Shown here: piece after piece, positions 51,076 to 60,957 of the stretch | How positions within the stretch are numbered: the stretch's first letter is position 1 | How the letters are laid out: each line of letters starts with the position of its first letter | Assembly: GCA_030144965.1 (NCBI GenBank) | Contig: JAMPUU010000020.1 | Coordinates: forward strand, 1 to 64,000 | DNA length: 64,000 bases | Source: Nitrospira sp. BO4 | GTDB taxonomy: Bacteria; Nitrospirota; Nitrospiria; Nitrospirales; Nitrospiraceae | Direction: 5' to 3' | Notes under the pieces: generated by a model | Told to the model about the DNA's origin: nothing | The model's database searches: none | Seen by the model: only the letters and a program-made list of their open reading frames with translations | Made by a program: the position numbers and the translations under genes

Positions 51076-51636
51076 ATGGGTAAAGAACTACCATTATTAC
51101 ACCTAGGTAAAGAAGAGAGTGTCCCAGGGGAGACCGAGAGTGTTCTCTATTCTCGTGTATTCTGCCAGAAGGAAAACTCACCTCCACTCCAGCTGTTGAT
51201 CGATTTTTTAAAGTCCCGCGGGCAAAGTCCGATCCTGCCTCCCAATCTGGATGAAGCGGTGCTCCAGGAATGGGCTTGGGTTCACGTGGCCTTGGGGTAC
51301 CATCGAGATCGCAAACCGATCCATCTGTTCTGTCTACGAGATCGTGGCAGCTATCGGGATGTGTTCGATCAGGAAAAAGCCCAATTCGTGAACATGCTCA
51401 CCGCTCACGATGAGGTGGAAGCGCAGCTGGCTCTCGAGTACGTCACGCGGTGCCGGTTCATTCTGACGACGCGGATGGCTGAGAAGGATGTGACAGACGA
51501 GGGCTATGATTTCAATGGATGGATCCTCGAATTCTATCAAGAACAATGCAACGGTATCGTACAGATCGACAACCAAGGCTTTTATTCGCCGAAGGGCGAT
51601 TTGATCGTGGATCTGTCGGGCTCGGATGAGAGCTGA
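51076..51636 (+). CDS. hypothetical protein upstream of the YkgJ-like gene
   Basis: A 186-residue protein, mixed alpha/beta (LLIDFLKSRGQSPILPPNLD, ALGYHRDRKPIHLFCLRDRG, then DFNGWILEFYQEQCNGIVQI). It has no recognised domain. The start lies in a T-rich region with a weak ribosome-binding site. It overlaps the next gene by 11 bases and so may act with it. Confidence 0.55.
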   Translation: MGKELPLLHLGKEESVPGETESVLYSRVFCQKENSPPLQLLIDFLKSRGQSPILPPNLDEAVLQEWAWVHVALGYHRDRKPIHLFCLRDRGSYRDVFDQEKAQFVNMLTAHDEVEAQLALEYVTRCRFILTTRMAEKDVTDEGYDFNGWILEFYQEQCNGIVQIDNQGFYSPKGDLIVDLSGSDES

Positions 51637-52279
51637 TCTGCCGGGAGTGTTTCTCGTGCAGCCCTCTCAACTCTTTCAAAGCACCTCGCAATGGTTTGAT
51701 CGCGCCGGCGCCGCCCTTCTTGGAACTCTCCCGTGTCGCCAAGGTTGCTCCCACTGTTGTATGGGCCTGTTTCCTGTAACCCTCCTCGACAAGCGGGAGA
51801 TTCAGCGCGGTCTTCGGTCGCTGCCTGACGAACACCGGATGAGGATAGAGGAGAAAGCTAGAGAGCAAGTCAGCACGCTCGCCGTTGCGGCACCTGCACT
51901 GATCACGAATCACTTCATCGATCGATGGCCGGATGGGGAAATCGATCGCCTCATCGAGCGGTTCGATGCCCTGCCTTGTCCGGCTTTGGAACGCGATGGA
52001 AGCTGTGGACTCTATGACTTTCGCCCGCTGGTCTGTCGCTCTATGGGAATTCCCACGGATGACGGAGAACGCGTCCATGGCGCCTGTGCGGTGCAAACCG
52101 CCGTTCCGCTTATCCGCCTGTCCAACGCGCTTCGCGAGCAAGAGAGCCGTCTCGTGGAGAGGGAAGCGGAAGAGCTTGGAACCTTGCGTGACCGGCTGGG
52201 AGCCGAGGGCGAGGAGCTGCTTTTGCCGTATGCTTTCTTGCCTGAATCCGAGGCGGGAACAGCGACTGACACGACCTAG
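51626..52279 (+). CDS. YkgJ-family cysteine-cluster protein
   Basis: A 217-residue protein with the YkgJ zinc/iron-chelating pattern: CRQGCSHCCMG near residues 37-45, then CPALERDGSCGLYDFRPLVC near 115-134 and a last cysteine in VHGAC. The CxxxCxxCC start and later C---C-Y-RP--CR motif suggest binding of iron-sulfur or zinc. Function of the family is not settled. The ATG overlaps the preceding gene by 11 bases (GATGAGAG). Confidence 0.85.
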   Translation: MRADLPGVFLVQPSQLFQSTSQWFDRAGAALLGTLPCRQGCSHCCMGLFPVTLLDKREIQRGLRSLPDEHRMRIEEKAREQVSTLAVAAPALITNHFIDRWPDGEIDRLIERFDALPCPALERDGSCGLYDFRPLVCRSMGIPTDDGERVHGACAVQTAVPLIRLSNALREQESRLVEREAEELGTLRDRLGAEGEELLLPYAFLPESEAGTATDTT

Positions 52280-52326
52280 ACAGTGTCTTTGGCGCTATGC
52301 TAAGGTGAGCTTCCTTGGTTGCAGGA

Positions 52327-52403
52327 GCGCCTGTAGCTCAGCTGGATAGAGCATCAGCCTCCGGAGCTGAGGGCCACAGGTTCAAATCCTGTCAGGCGCA
52401 CCA
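52327..52403 (+). tRNA. tRNA-Arg(CCG)
   Basis: Starts GCGCCTGTAGCTCAGCTGGA, has the anticodon loop CTCCGGA (CCG, arginine), T-arm GGTTCAAAT and ends CAGGCGCACCA with CCA encoded. The acceptor GCGCCTG pairs with CAGGCGC. It precedes tRNA-Lys by 42 bases. Confidence 0.95.
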
Positions 52404-52445
52404 AACCGCCTCTGGTAGTCGGTATCAACAAGTCAATACCCGGTG

Positions 52446-52521
<76 letters not shown>

Positions 52522-52683
52522 TTTTCCGCAGGTTTACGAACCACCACTAAAACTTCCGCTACCGTGGGAACCGTCTGGGAACCGAGTGACGGGACTGCTG
52601 TAGCCAGGCATGCACGCGCCTGCAGAGTTCGAGCTCTTTGGTGAGCCATCAGGAAAACAACCTGTAACCGGCCAACACCGTTC

Positions 52684-53379
52684 CTATGGTTTGGTTTTGG
52701 TCTTGGCCCTGATCTCGTCAGCAACGTCGTAACCGCGTTTCGTCATCGTGAAAAACTCAGCACGTGGGCTAGTAGGATTTTCGAGTAACTTATTCATGAT
52801 AAGTTCGTCAATGGCCGCTTTCCAGCGGACTTGTTCGCGGTGGCTCCTTGGATCTATCATGAATTCTGTATCCCCTGCTACGACGGACGCACCCATCCCA
52901 AACTGCAGAAAGCCAATTTGTCCATCGCTTGCCTCCAAAAGGCTTTTCGCATCTTCGCTGAGTCCGGCCAGTATGACATTTTGGCGTCCAGAGAACTTAG
53001 CGATCTGACCAAGTACTTCTGCGATCAACTCGCCCGAAGGGGACAGGATGGTCACCGCACGTAAGTAGGGTGGTACGTCGTCAATTTTTGTATGGGCGAC
53101 AAGAACCGGGAGGACGTGTCCTGCGGGGCTATTCCATTTTTCCCGGGCGAATCCCATCTCGGTAAGGGCGTATGATCCCTGAGCCACCGATTCAGGGCTA
53201 ATTAAGAACACCATCAAATCGCACAAGTTGATGGCTTCACGGATACGAGAGTCGTAAGGCTCTCCCGGAGGGAGCTGATCGCGATCTAAAAAGACTTCAT
53301 GCCCTTCACCGCGTAGTCCCAGCGCGAGCCGGTCCGCAATCTGACGATGCTCACTTGCATAAGAAACAAAAATCCGCAT
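52684..53379 (-). CDS. TIR-domain protein beside tRNA-Lys
   Basis: A 231-residue protein with an N-terminal TIR domain (residues 1-135): MRIFVSYASEHRQIADRLAL, VFLDRDQLPPGEPYDSRIRE and LMVFLISPESVAQGSYALTE, with a Glu at the usual catalytic position (SYALTEMGFA). The C-terminal 90 residues are a helical region that ends with a winged-helix-like segment (LLENPTSPRAEFFTMTKRGYDVADEI). Likely an NAD-consuming effector of a defence system, or a host-interaction protein. The ATG at 53379 was chosen because protein-like TIR sequence begins there. Confidence 0.78.
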   Translation of the reverse strand: MRIFVSYASEHRQIADRLALGLRGEGHEVFLDRDQLPPGEPYDSRIREAINLCDLMVFLISPESVAQGSYALTEMGFAREKWNSPAGHVLPVLVAHTKIDDVPPYLRAVTILSPSGELIAEVLGQIAKFSGRQNVILAGLSEDAKSLLEASDGQIGFLQFGMGASVVAGDTEFMIDPRSHREQVRWKAAIDELIMNKLLENPTSPRAEFFTMTKRGYDVADEIRAKTKTKP

Positions 53380-53539
53380 ATGACTATCTCGACAGGAGTC
53401 CGAGGGGTACAAGAATCCTAGCAATGAGTCAGCAGGGTTGCCCGTAGTTCATATCCTGATGACTCGTAGAGTAATGCATACAGCTATGCCAACGACCATG
53501 CACCATCGCAGGGCAACGCACCCTGCCCGACTGTCGTAA

Positions 53540-56500
53540 TTACGGTGCGTCGTACTCGACCCACAGCATCACGTCACGCACCTTGGCGAGACGAGCGGCG
53601 TCGGTTCCCTTGTCGATGGTTAGCACGACGGGGCGAGCCGGTGACCCGCCGACCGCCTGATTGAGTGGTTGCACATTCGCGACAATGCCGTCGTCGAGCG
53701 GTCCTTTGTTCGACATCGCCAGGCCGTTGTCGATCGTGAACGGCGTGGGCGGCGCACTCCCGAACTTGAGTTCTGCGCTGAAGGTTCCTCCTTCGACGCC
53801 CGGAAGTAGTACGGCGAGGTTCGTGATGACTGCGCCTGCCGGCAACGCGAGTTTGTCCAACGAGAGCGCGATTTTGGCCGCGACGCCGGATTTACGGAGC
53901 GTTGCCAGGCCGGTTGCGTCGATCGCGAGAGCTGAAACGAACACTGCGCGGCTGGACGCTGCCGGCAGGGCAGCGGCGACCGCCGCGCCTGCGGCGTAAC
54001 CGGCCTGCACATCGAACGTCACGCGCAAGTCGGTGACGCGGTTCAGTCCGGTCGCGTTGGCGGGTTTTGGAAGCTCGAGCGTCCAGCTAGTCGCAAATCC
54101 CGAGCCTTCGAACGGCAACAGTCGCTCCCCTGGTAGTCCATGCAGGTCGAAGTCCCGGCGAACGCGGAACTCACTCACGGGATACGCGTCGGCGAAGCGG
54201 ACGAGCGGTTGTGGAGTGCCGCCCGGCTCGCGCCGGAAGCGGGAGAAGCCCCCATTCATAAGCATGCCGCGTAGCTGCACCGTCGTGCCGGGCGCATCGA
54301 CGAAAACGTCGACGGCGCGGATCCGATGAGCAAATGTGCCGGGGTGCGCGGCCACGAGATCGTCATCGCTCAGCGTGAACGTGCAGCGTCCGGTTGCTTT
54401 GAGCTGGCCGAACGCCAGCGGAAGATCCTGCGCGAGCGAATAGGTGCGAGTCAGCGGCACGGTGATTCTCGCTGCGGCCAAGCGCACAGCTTCGAGCTCG
54501 GCAAGATCCAGCGACAAGCGATCGACTCCACCCACGTCGCGCATCTTCGCATCGAAGTAGCCGAGCTTGATGATTCGCAGCGGCGTTCCGAGCATGTACG
54601 CGAGAGCGCGTTCCGCGAACCATCCGGCTTGCGCGGCCAGGTCGAGATATCGATGCAGCGAGCGACGTGCCACACCGGCGAGCGCATCCCAGAAGTCGCG
54701 ATTCAGGAAGCGCTCGTTCTGGTAGTTGATCAGATCGCGCGCGTACGCAAGATCGGTCGCGGCAATCTCCGCGTGAAGGTTAGCGATCGTGACGTTGCGT
54801 TCCTGCACGCGAACCGCGGCTGCGGCCGCGGGCCGCGCTTCATTGATAAGCGTCTTGAGCTCGCCGTCGCGCTTGGTGGCCGCATCGGCCATGCCTTGCA
54901 ACGTCGTGGTGCTGACCACTGCAAAAGCCGCGAACCCGCCGACGACTCCGAGCCCGCCCATCGCACTGCCGAGCCCGGCAGACTCCGAGGCCGCCGCACC
55001 CGCGCCCGAACCTTGTCCCAGTCCCAACGCGTCTCCGACTCCGCTCGTGCTCAGCGAGGTCCAGCCTTCGGAAGCGGACTTGCCGACATCCACCATCGAG
55101 GTGACGCTGTCCTTCATTCCTTTGAAGTAGTCCTTGAACTGGGTGAAGATCGAGTTGGCGTCGGCGATTTCCGCCTGCTTGGCGGTGATTTGCTTCTCCA
55201 CGTCGGCGGCGAGTTTCTTCGCGACGACGACGCCCGCTTTGGCGATCTCAATCTGCTCGGCCGCGATGCCGACCGTCGCGCGCGCTTTACGCTCCTGCGC
55301 CTTGGCAGCGAGCAGATCCAAGTCGAGCTGTTCGACACGAGAGAGATACTGCAGATAGTCGCTCTGTGCGGACTTCGCACCGGTCGCCCAACGTCCTGCG
55401 GCGGCACTCAACGTCTCATATCTCAGTGTCGGGACGGCGGAGTCGCTGTATCCGTAGAAGTTCAGACCCGCCGCGAGCTGCTGAAGTGCAAGGCGCGCGC
55501 GGTCGGTCTGATTGCGGACCCGCGGATTCTCGACCAGTCCGAACCACGGCAGGGGATCGAACGTAAACGGTCGATAGGCGCTGGTGCCAGGATCTTCGCC
55601 GTGCAGGAAGAGCACGGCCTTGTAGAGTTCGCGTGCGCGCTCGAGCATGGACGCTTCATCGGTCCGGTAGAGCGCCTCGGCCCACGCAAGGATGGCGTCG
55701 GCTTGAACGATACGAGCGTACCGCTCTTCGAGCTGATGCAGAATCGGAGGCGTCTCCGGCGTCAGTGCGTCGTAGCCGCCGCGGAGCTGAGCGGTGAGCG
55801 GATAGGGCCCATCGAGGTAGCGATCGTCGGTGTAAGTCAGTCGAGCCGTGTACGGACGATCGCCCAGCGCGTCGTTCCAGCGCAATCGACCCGCCACGAC
55901 GTGCTTAACGGACACGATCGCGTCCGGATGCTTCACCATTCCGGCGGGAGTTCCGAGCATCGCGGTGCCGATGTAAAAACCGGTCACTCCGGCAAGCATG
56001 TCTACGGCGCCCGCGAGATCGCCGAGTCCCGAGCGAATCGTGGCGCGAAGCATCGGCAGCAGAAAACGGAGCTGATACGTGCGCAGCCGTGTAACCTGAT
56101 CGCGCGCGGTGCGGAAGTCGAGCAGGTCAGCCCCAGCCCACAGGTCGATGGGCCGGGCCAGCTGCCAGAATCGCTCGAAGCCGTCGGGCGGATAGCTCGA
56201 TTCTGTGCCGGTGAGCTCGACGATGTTGCTGACCTTCATCCGCCGACGTCGGGTGAAGCTGAGTGGTCGCGGGAAGTTGCCACCGCTCATAATGGGTTCC
56301 CAATTTTCTCCGGCGACAGGGTTCGGCGCTGCTGAGTTGAGCAGGCGCTCGGCCTCGTCGGCAAGTCGTGCCGCGGCGGCGAACTGACTCTTGTCGATCG
56401 CTTGAACGAGCTCGGTGACCTTGGCATCGGCGGCGCCGTAATCGAGCAGGAACTTCGCAGATCGGTGGACCTCTCCCATCGAACCGAAATATCCTTGGTA

Positions 56501-57868
56501 CGACGTCATGCTCTGTGTCAGCGGCAGCCCGTTGTGATAGTCGAGAAACTTCTTGCGCGCTTCGTCCAGCCAGGGCCCGCGAGGCACTCCGGCGACTTGA
56601 GTGCGGATCGCCAACAGATTCTCGGCGAAAAATGGTTGCTGACGCGCCAGCCATTCATCGAAACGCAGGAAGAACGGTGCAGCGCCGACAACTTCTTTCC
56701 ATAGGATGGGCTTGCCTTCCTCGCCGGGAAGCTGAGGCTCGATGACGTTTTCTCGTGGCTCGAGCGGACCCTGTGCCGTATCGCTGAGCACGTGCGATAG
56801 CGTGTGGATGTTCAGCGCAACGGGCGAGGAGAGAGTGCTGTCGGGTTCGTCGAGAGGCAGGCGATATCTGTTCGCGAATTCCAGAGGGGTGATTGGAGCC
56901 GCTTCCAGCAGCGCATCCAGGTGCTGCCGGTCCGTGTGCGCGCCCTGCACGGGCAACGAACCAATTGCGATCGAGAATCCGAAACCGGATGCAGCGGGCG
57001 CGACCAGGATCTTGGTGACGATGGGCACCAGGAGCTTGTTGAGCGGAACCTCCATACGATCGGCCGTTCTGAAGTCCTGGAAGAATCGGCGGAGCAGCTG
57101 ACGTTCGACGATGTCGGGGAAGGTCTTTGGGTCGGCCCCGACTCCCAGCTTCTGCTGATGCGCGAAGAGTACGAACACACTGCGCAGGTAGTCGCGGTAC
57201 GACTGGTCATCGGGCAGCGCCCAGGGAAACTTGTCCCAACCAAGTCCGGGTTTGATGAAAAGGTCCGGGTCGAAGGTGGGCTTGTCCGTCACCTCGAACC
57301 GATGCGGCAGATCACGCACCGGTACCAGCCGCACGCCGCCATCGCGAAGAGCTTGCGGGTCTAGAATAAACGCATCACCTGTATTCCCGATGTTGTCTTG
57401 GCTGAGTGCGCGATCGATGTCCGCGAGCAGTCGTGCTCGAGTGCCGGCAGGCAAGAGGCGCGCGATACTGTCTCGTTCCGGACTGGCGAGGTCGCTGGCC
57501 ACATCGTCAGCGCGCACTCTTCGCGTCGCAATCAAATGCTCGGCCAGCATTCCAAGCTGCTCAGGATCGACAAGGTCCGTACCAGTCACTTCGATCACAG
57601 CGTCCTCACTACCATCCAACATCGCTCGTGTGATGGGAACGGCAGGACCATCGTGCTCCGCTGCGCGCACCACTAGCTCGCGGCGCCAGAGAGCGGGATC
57701 CAGCTCGAGCACCGCAACGCCATCGGGGCCTGTTCGTGTCTGTGCGAGTACGTCAAGGTCGCGACTATCTGTGCTCTGCAGTTGAACGACTACTTCTGCG
57801 AGCGGTACGCCTGTGGCGGCGTCACAAACGTGTATTCGGATGTGCAATGGGTCAACTTGTGTGGTCAA
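53540..57868 (-). CDS. Tc-toxin A-subunit-like pore protein (orphan)
   Basis: A 1442-residue homologue of insecticidal Tc toxin A subunits. Residues 1-90 are an Ig-like beta domain. A large helical shell follows. Residues about 838-919 form a long channel-type helix (VEQLDLDLLAAKAQERKARA), then a glycine/alanine-rich hydrophobic loop (about 925-985) and a returning helix. NERFLNRDFWDALAGVARRS and AERALAYMLGTPLRIIKLGY match the conserved shaft. The TcB-binding domain begins about 1139 (TYSLAQDLPLAFGQLKATGR) and includes LLPFEGSGFATSWTLELP. It is very GC-rich. No TcB or TcC gene is in the window. Known Tc-A subunits bind cells and form the translocation pore. Confidence 0.8.
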   Translation of the reverse strand: MTTQVDPLHIRIHVCDAATGVPLAEVVVQLQSTDSRDLDVLAQTRTGPDGVAVLELDPALWRRELVVRAAEHDGPAVPITRAMLDGSEDAVIEVTGTDLVDPEQLGMLAEHLIATRRVRADDVASDLASPERDSIARLLPAGTRARLLADIDRALSQDNIGNTGDAFILDPQALRDGGVRLVPVRDLPHRFEVTDKPTFDPDLFIKPGLGWDKFPWALPDDQSYRDYLRSVFVLFAHQQKLGVGADPKTFPDIVERQLLRRFFQDFRTADRMEVPLNKLLVPIVTKILVAPAASGFGFSIAIGSLPVQGAHTDRQHLDALLEAAPITPLEFANRYRLPLDEPDSTLSSPVALNIHTLSHVLSDTAQGPLEPRENVIEPQLPGEEGKPILWKEVVGAAPFFLRFDEWLARQQPFFAENLLAIRTQVAGVPRGPWLDEARKKFLDYHNGLPLTQSMTSYQGYFGSMGEVHRSAKFLLDYGAADAKVTELVQAIDKSQFAAAARLADEAERLLNSAAPNPVAGENWEPIMSGGNFPRPLSFTRRRRMKVSNIVELTGTESSYPPDGFERFWQLARPIDLWAGADLLDFRTARDQVTRLRTYQLRFLLPMLRATIRSGLGDLAGAVDMLAGVTGFYIGTAMLGTPAGMVKHPDAIVSVKHVVAGRLRWNDALGDRPYTARLTYTDDRYLDGPYPLTAQLRGGYDALTPETPPILHQLEERYARIVQADAILAWAEALYRTDEASMLERARELYKAVLFLHGEDPGTSAYRPFTFDPLPWFGLVENPRVRNQTDRARLALQQLAAGLNFYGYSDSAVPTLRYETLSAAAGRWATGAKSAQSDYLQYLSRVEQLDLDLLAAKAQERKARATVGIAAEQIEIAKAGVVVAKKLAADVEKQITAKQAEIADANSIFTQFKDYFKGMKDSVTSMVDVGKSASEGWTSLSTSGVGDALGLGQGSGAGAAASESAGLGSAMGGLGVVGGFAAFAVVSTTTLQGMADAATKRDGELKTLINEARPAAAAAVRVQERNVTIANLHAEIAATDLAYARDLINYQNERFLNRDFWDALAGVARRSLHRYLDLAAQAGWFAERALAYMLGTPLRIIKLGYFDAKMRDVGGVDRLSLDLAELEAVRLAAARITVPLTRTYSLAQDLPLAFGQLKATGRCTFTLSDDDLVAAHPGTFAHRIRAVDVFVDAPGTTVQLRGMLMNGGFSRFRREPGGTPQPLVRFADAYPVSEFRVRRDFDLHGLPGERLLPFEGSGFATSWTLELPKPANATGLNRVTDLRVTFDVQAGYAAGAAVAAALPAASSRAVFVSALAIDATGLATLRKSGVAAKIALSLDKLALPAGAVITNLAVLLPGVEGGTFSAELKFGSAPPTPFTIDNGLAMSNKGPLDDGIVANVQPLNQAVGGSPARPVVLTIDKGTDAARLAKVRDVMLWVEYDAP

Positions 57869-57930
57869 GGGAACCTCCGTAAGAGCACGCTGAGGTGCGA
57901 ATCGGATACCAAAAGCTGTATGTAGGCCCC

Positions 57931-58245
57931 TTAGAGCGTGTCTAGAGACCCAGTTGCCGAACGCGCGGAAGTGGCCGTGCGAGGGGCGTTTTCGCTGATG
58001 CGCGGATTGGCTGAGCTCAATGCAATAGGGAAAATAGTTACGGATCGATCCAGACTTTGCAGGCCCGATAAATCAGTTCGCTCGGGCATTTCCTGAAGAG
58101 CGATAATTGTTTGATGCAGTTTGAGTGGTACGTTGGCGAGCAGGTCCGCTGTTAAAGCCCTTGGCAACTCATGCAAACCGGCATAAGCGATATTGGAAGC
58201 GGCCAAGCCCAGACCTATCATTAAAGTGAAAAGGCATCGCATCAT
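57931..58245 (-). CDS. small secreted protein
   Basis: A 104-residue protein with a signal peptide (MMRCLFTLMIGLGLAASNIAYA, likely cleavage after AYA). The mature part is helical, LPRALTADLLANVPLKLHQT then a low-complexity Ser/Ala/Arg tail. AAAGGAG lies about ten bases before the ATG. No family recognised. It lies upstream of the Tc-like gene in the same direction, 60 bases away, so it could share its transcript. Confidence 0.6.
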   Translation of the reverse strand: MMRCLFTLMIGLGLAASNIAYAGLHELPRALTADLLANVPLKLHQTIIALQEMPERTDLSGLQSLDRSVTIFPIALSSANPRISENAPRTATSARSATGSLDTL

Positions 58246-58581
58246 CCTGTCGCTCTCCTTTCACTTTATAGCTAATCGGTGAGAGACTTTAGTTTTTGGG
58301 ATACCTCATAACAGTTGGAAAGACGAATCCAATTGCTGGAACGAAAAGTAGACGAAACGTTTTGTGATGTCAATGAGCGATGGATTCGGGTTTTCACTAC
58401 GACGTTGTAAACTTTGAGTGTACTACCTCCAAATGCACGCGACGGGACTGATGTGATGCTCAGGAAGGGAAAGTAAAGGATTGGAAGGGGAAAGGCGCTA
58501 TCCTCGCGCCTTACTGAAATCGAAATGAGTGCTTCCTACCGAGGCATCAGGCTGCCCCTGGAGGACTGATATGACTGGAAA
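58246..58581. other. intergenic region
   Basis: About 335 bases between two leftward genes. AT-rich around 58330-58430, suiting a promoter for the small secreted gene. No supported gene. Confidence 0.4.
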
Positions 58582-58920
58582 CTAATTCAGAGGAAAGTTC
58601 CAGGATGTGGGCTTTGAATCTTCCACCTCGTGCGCCGGCAGACGATGCCATGCCCGTAATGCCCGTCGCTGTGCCTCACTGTGTTGGGAAGAGGCCCAGA
58701 CGAGTGTCCATTGCTTTTGCGCTGGAACACATAGGTTAGTGTAAGGGGTTGCTGTTATCACCCATGTCTCAACACGATCCTCCGGGGGTGGCGTTCGTGG
58801 GGTGACCGGTTCCTTCGCAGACCAATCCCCGCAGACCCATCCTCTCGGCGTGAGATGCCATTCAAGATGGACAAACAGGGCCGCGCTGATTGTTCCACGT
58901 ATGAGCAGTCCATGCTCCAT
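58582..58920 (-). CDS. hypothetical protein
   Basis: A 112-residue protein starting MEHGLLIRGTISAALFVHLE, with GGGAGG five bases before the ATG. It contains several tryptophans (EWHLTPRGWVCGDWS, ETWVITATPY, QWTLVWASS) in a beta-like pattern and a basic tail. No family recognised. Confidence 0.5.
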   Translation of the reverse strand: MEHGLLIRGTISAALFVHLEWHLTPRGWVCGDWSAKEPVTPRTPPPEDRVETWVITATPYTNLCVPAQKQWTLVWASSQHSEAQRRALRAWHRLPAHEVEDSKPTSWNFPLN

Positions 58921-58974
58921 ATCAACCTCCCTTGTAATCTGTCCAGCAAGCTGTATTCGCAAGTTGAATGCCAT

Positions 58975-59606
58975 GAGAGATATGCCCAGAAGACTCGGCG
59001 CTATTCGCTTCTAGGTGCAATGAGTTAGCATGTGGGAAGCGACATGAGATGACAGGTAGCGCGGGTATCGCAGTGTAGGAAGAAGTGAGAGTGAGGGGGT
59101 CTGTTTTGTGTGGTTATGACACTAGGCAGACCCCTGGGTTGAGGACCGTAGCTCCCGCCCGGCAGAGTGGCCGTTAGATGAGATGGCAGGTGTTCATGCG
59201 GTGTTCGTGAAGGCGATAAGACGGGCTGAAGTGTCAACAGATGCATACCTCCAGTAGATTTCATTTCAAACCCGCAGCTTGAAACCTCCTCTACACGTTC
59301 TCTTACATTAAGAGTACACTCCACCCCACACCGTGCACCCGTGGGTGTATCCATACGATCCACAATGCCGTGAGGATACACAACCTGACTGAAGGGCCAA
59401 GGCTGGAGGCTGATCGGCGCGTGCTATCAACGACAAGGGCGAGATTGCAGCGCAGGCCGCATTCAATAACAGACCGAGGCGTGCGGTCCTTCTTCTGCCG
59501 GCTAGACTTTTGGGCGGTTTCGGTCAGACATGCCCGGCTGTGCTAGACTGATGCCCCGGCACTTCGCTCTCTCGGTTGGATAGGAAGCCGCTATGGAGCA
59601 AGGCCC
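58975..59606. other. intergenic region with an inverted repeat
   Basis: About 630 bases. GGGGTCTG (59096-59103) and CAGACCCC (59127-59134) form an 8-bp dyad. A 118-codon leftward frame in this stretch has no ribosome-binding site and a poor composition. The yihY promoter must lie near its right end. Confidence 0.4.
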
Positions 59607-60938
59607 ATGATTCGCTCCACCCGCATCTTGCAATTTGCCAAGCACGATCTCTGGACCACAGATCTCATGGGCGTTTCATTCCTCCGTCGGTTAGGCATTC
59701 AGGCGCTTCGGCTGGGGACGGCTGTCGGACTGGAGTTCCGTCATCGCTTGCTGGATGCCCGGGCGGCCGGGCTCGTCTACACCACGCTGCTCTCGCTGGT
59801 GCCCTTTCTCGCCGTGACGTTCTCGGTTCTCAAGGCCTTCGGCGTCCACCATGGAGTTGAACCCTTGCTGGCCCAGGCCTTGGAGCCGCTGGGCCCGAAG
59901 AGCCGGGAGATCACCGCCACGATCGTGGGGTTTGTGGATAATATCCAAATTAGTGTGTTGGGAGCGATCGGGATTGCCGGGCTTTTCTACACAACCTATT
60001 CGCTGATCGACAAGGTCGAACAGGCCTTGAACGCGATCTGGCTGGTCAAGCAGGGGCGCACGTGGGAGCGGAAGTTCGCCGATTACTTGAGCGCCGTTCT
60101 TGTTGGACCGGTCCTGGTCGTCGGCGCGTTCGGCCTCCTGGCCTCACTCCAAAGCCAAGCTCTGGTCCAGCGCCTTGTGGAGTTAGAACCGCTCGGAACC
60201 CTGTTCGTCTGGAGCGGCGAACTGGTTCCCTTCGTGATGTTGTGTGCCGTGTTCACGTTCTTTTACAAGGTCATTCCCAACACGCATGTTGACTTGCGCT
60301 CAGCGGCGGTCGGCGGCGTCTCGACGGCGGTTCTCTGGGGCATCGCAGGGGAGGCCTTTGCAAAATTCGTTGCGGCATCCGCCAATTACAGCGCGATCTA
60401 TTCGGGTTTTGCGGTCCTCATTCTGTTCCTGCTGTGGCTTTATGCCAGCTGGATGATTGTACTCATCGGCGCGCAGCTCTCATTCTTCCACCAGTACCCC
60501 ACGGCCTATCTTTCGCGTTTGCTGTGGGAACAGGGCACCTATGTGTTTCGGGAACAACTGGCCCTCAAGGTGTTGCGCGTTCTAGGGCATCACTATCTCA
60601 AAGGAGATCGCCCATTGGGTGTGGCCGAGTTGGCCGGCGAGTTGAATCTTCCCTTGTCTCTGGTGGAGGAAGAAGTGGAACGTCTTGTCGACAGGGGCTT
60701 TGTAGCCCGGCTCCAGGAACCGAAAGGCGTGAGCTTGATCAAGGCGCCCGATCTGATCTTGGTGAAAGAGGTTCTGGATTCGGTCCGAAACGGAAGTCCG
60801 CCGTGGGTGCTCACCCATTTGGAAACGACCGATCCGATCTCCAGCCTTTTGCGCCGTCGAGACAAGGCCGTGGAGCATGCGCTGGACGGTGAAACGGTGC
60901 ACTCGCTTCTCCAGGAGCAACCACAATCCCGTCAGTAG
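59607..60938 (+). CDS. YihY/BrkB family membrane protein
   Basis: A 443-residue inner-membrane protein of the YihY/UPF0761 family (once called ribonuclease BN). It has about six membrane segments between residues 40 and 310, including ARAAGLVYTTLLSLVPFLAV, the LDKVEQALNAIW-type motif (here IDKVEQALNAIWLV) and LLFLLWLYASWMIVLIGAQL. A C-terminal cytoplasmic extension (residues about 330-443) resembles a winged helix (LGVAELAGELNLPLSLVEEE). The function of the family is unsettled; a transport role is suspected. Confidence 0.85.
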   Translation: MIRSTRILQFAKHDLWTTDLMGVSFLRRLGIQALRLGTAVGLEFRHRLLDARAAGLVYTTLLSLVPFLAVTFSVLKAFGVHHGVEPLLAQALEPLGPKSREITATIVGFVDNIQISVLGAIGIAGLFYTTYSLIDKVEQALNAIWLVKQGRTWERKFADYLSAVLVGPVLVVGAFGLLASLQSQALVQRLVELEPLGTLFVWSGELVPFVMLCAVFTFFYKVIPNTHVDLRSAAVGGVSTAVLWGIAGEAFAKFVAASANYSAIYSGFAVLILFLLWLYASWMIVLIGAQLSFFHQYPTAYLSRLLWEQGTYVFREQLALKVLRVLGHHYLKGDRPLGVAELAGELNLPLSLVEEEVERLVDRGFVARLQEPKGVSLIKAPDLILVKEVLDSVRNGSPPWVLTHLETTDPISSLLRRRDKAVEHALDGETVHSLLQEQPQSRQ

Positions 60939-60957
60939 GTGTCCGATGATATACGGG

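Noticed and set aside
54326..56335. A 669-codon open frame antisense to the Tc-A-like gene
   Set aside because: It lies wholly opposite a very GC-rich gene with convincing homology; the high GC at third positions keeps the antisense frame open. Its product has no recognisable domain.
59025..59381. A 118-codon leftward frame between two real genes
   Set aside because: No start signal, low-complexity Cys/His/Pro-rich composition, and no neighbours in an operon.
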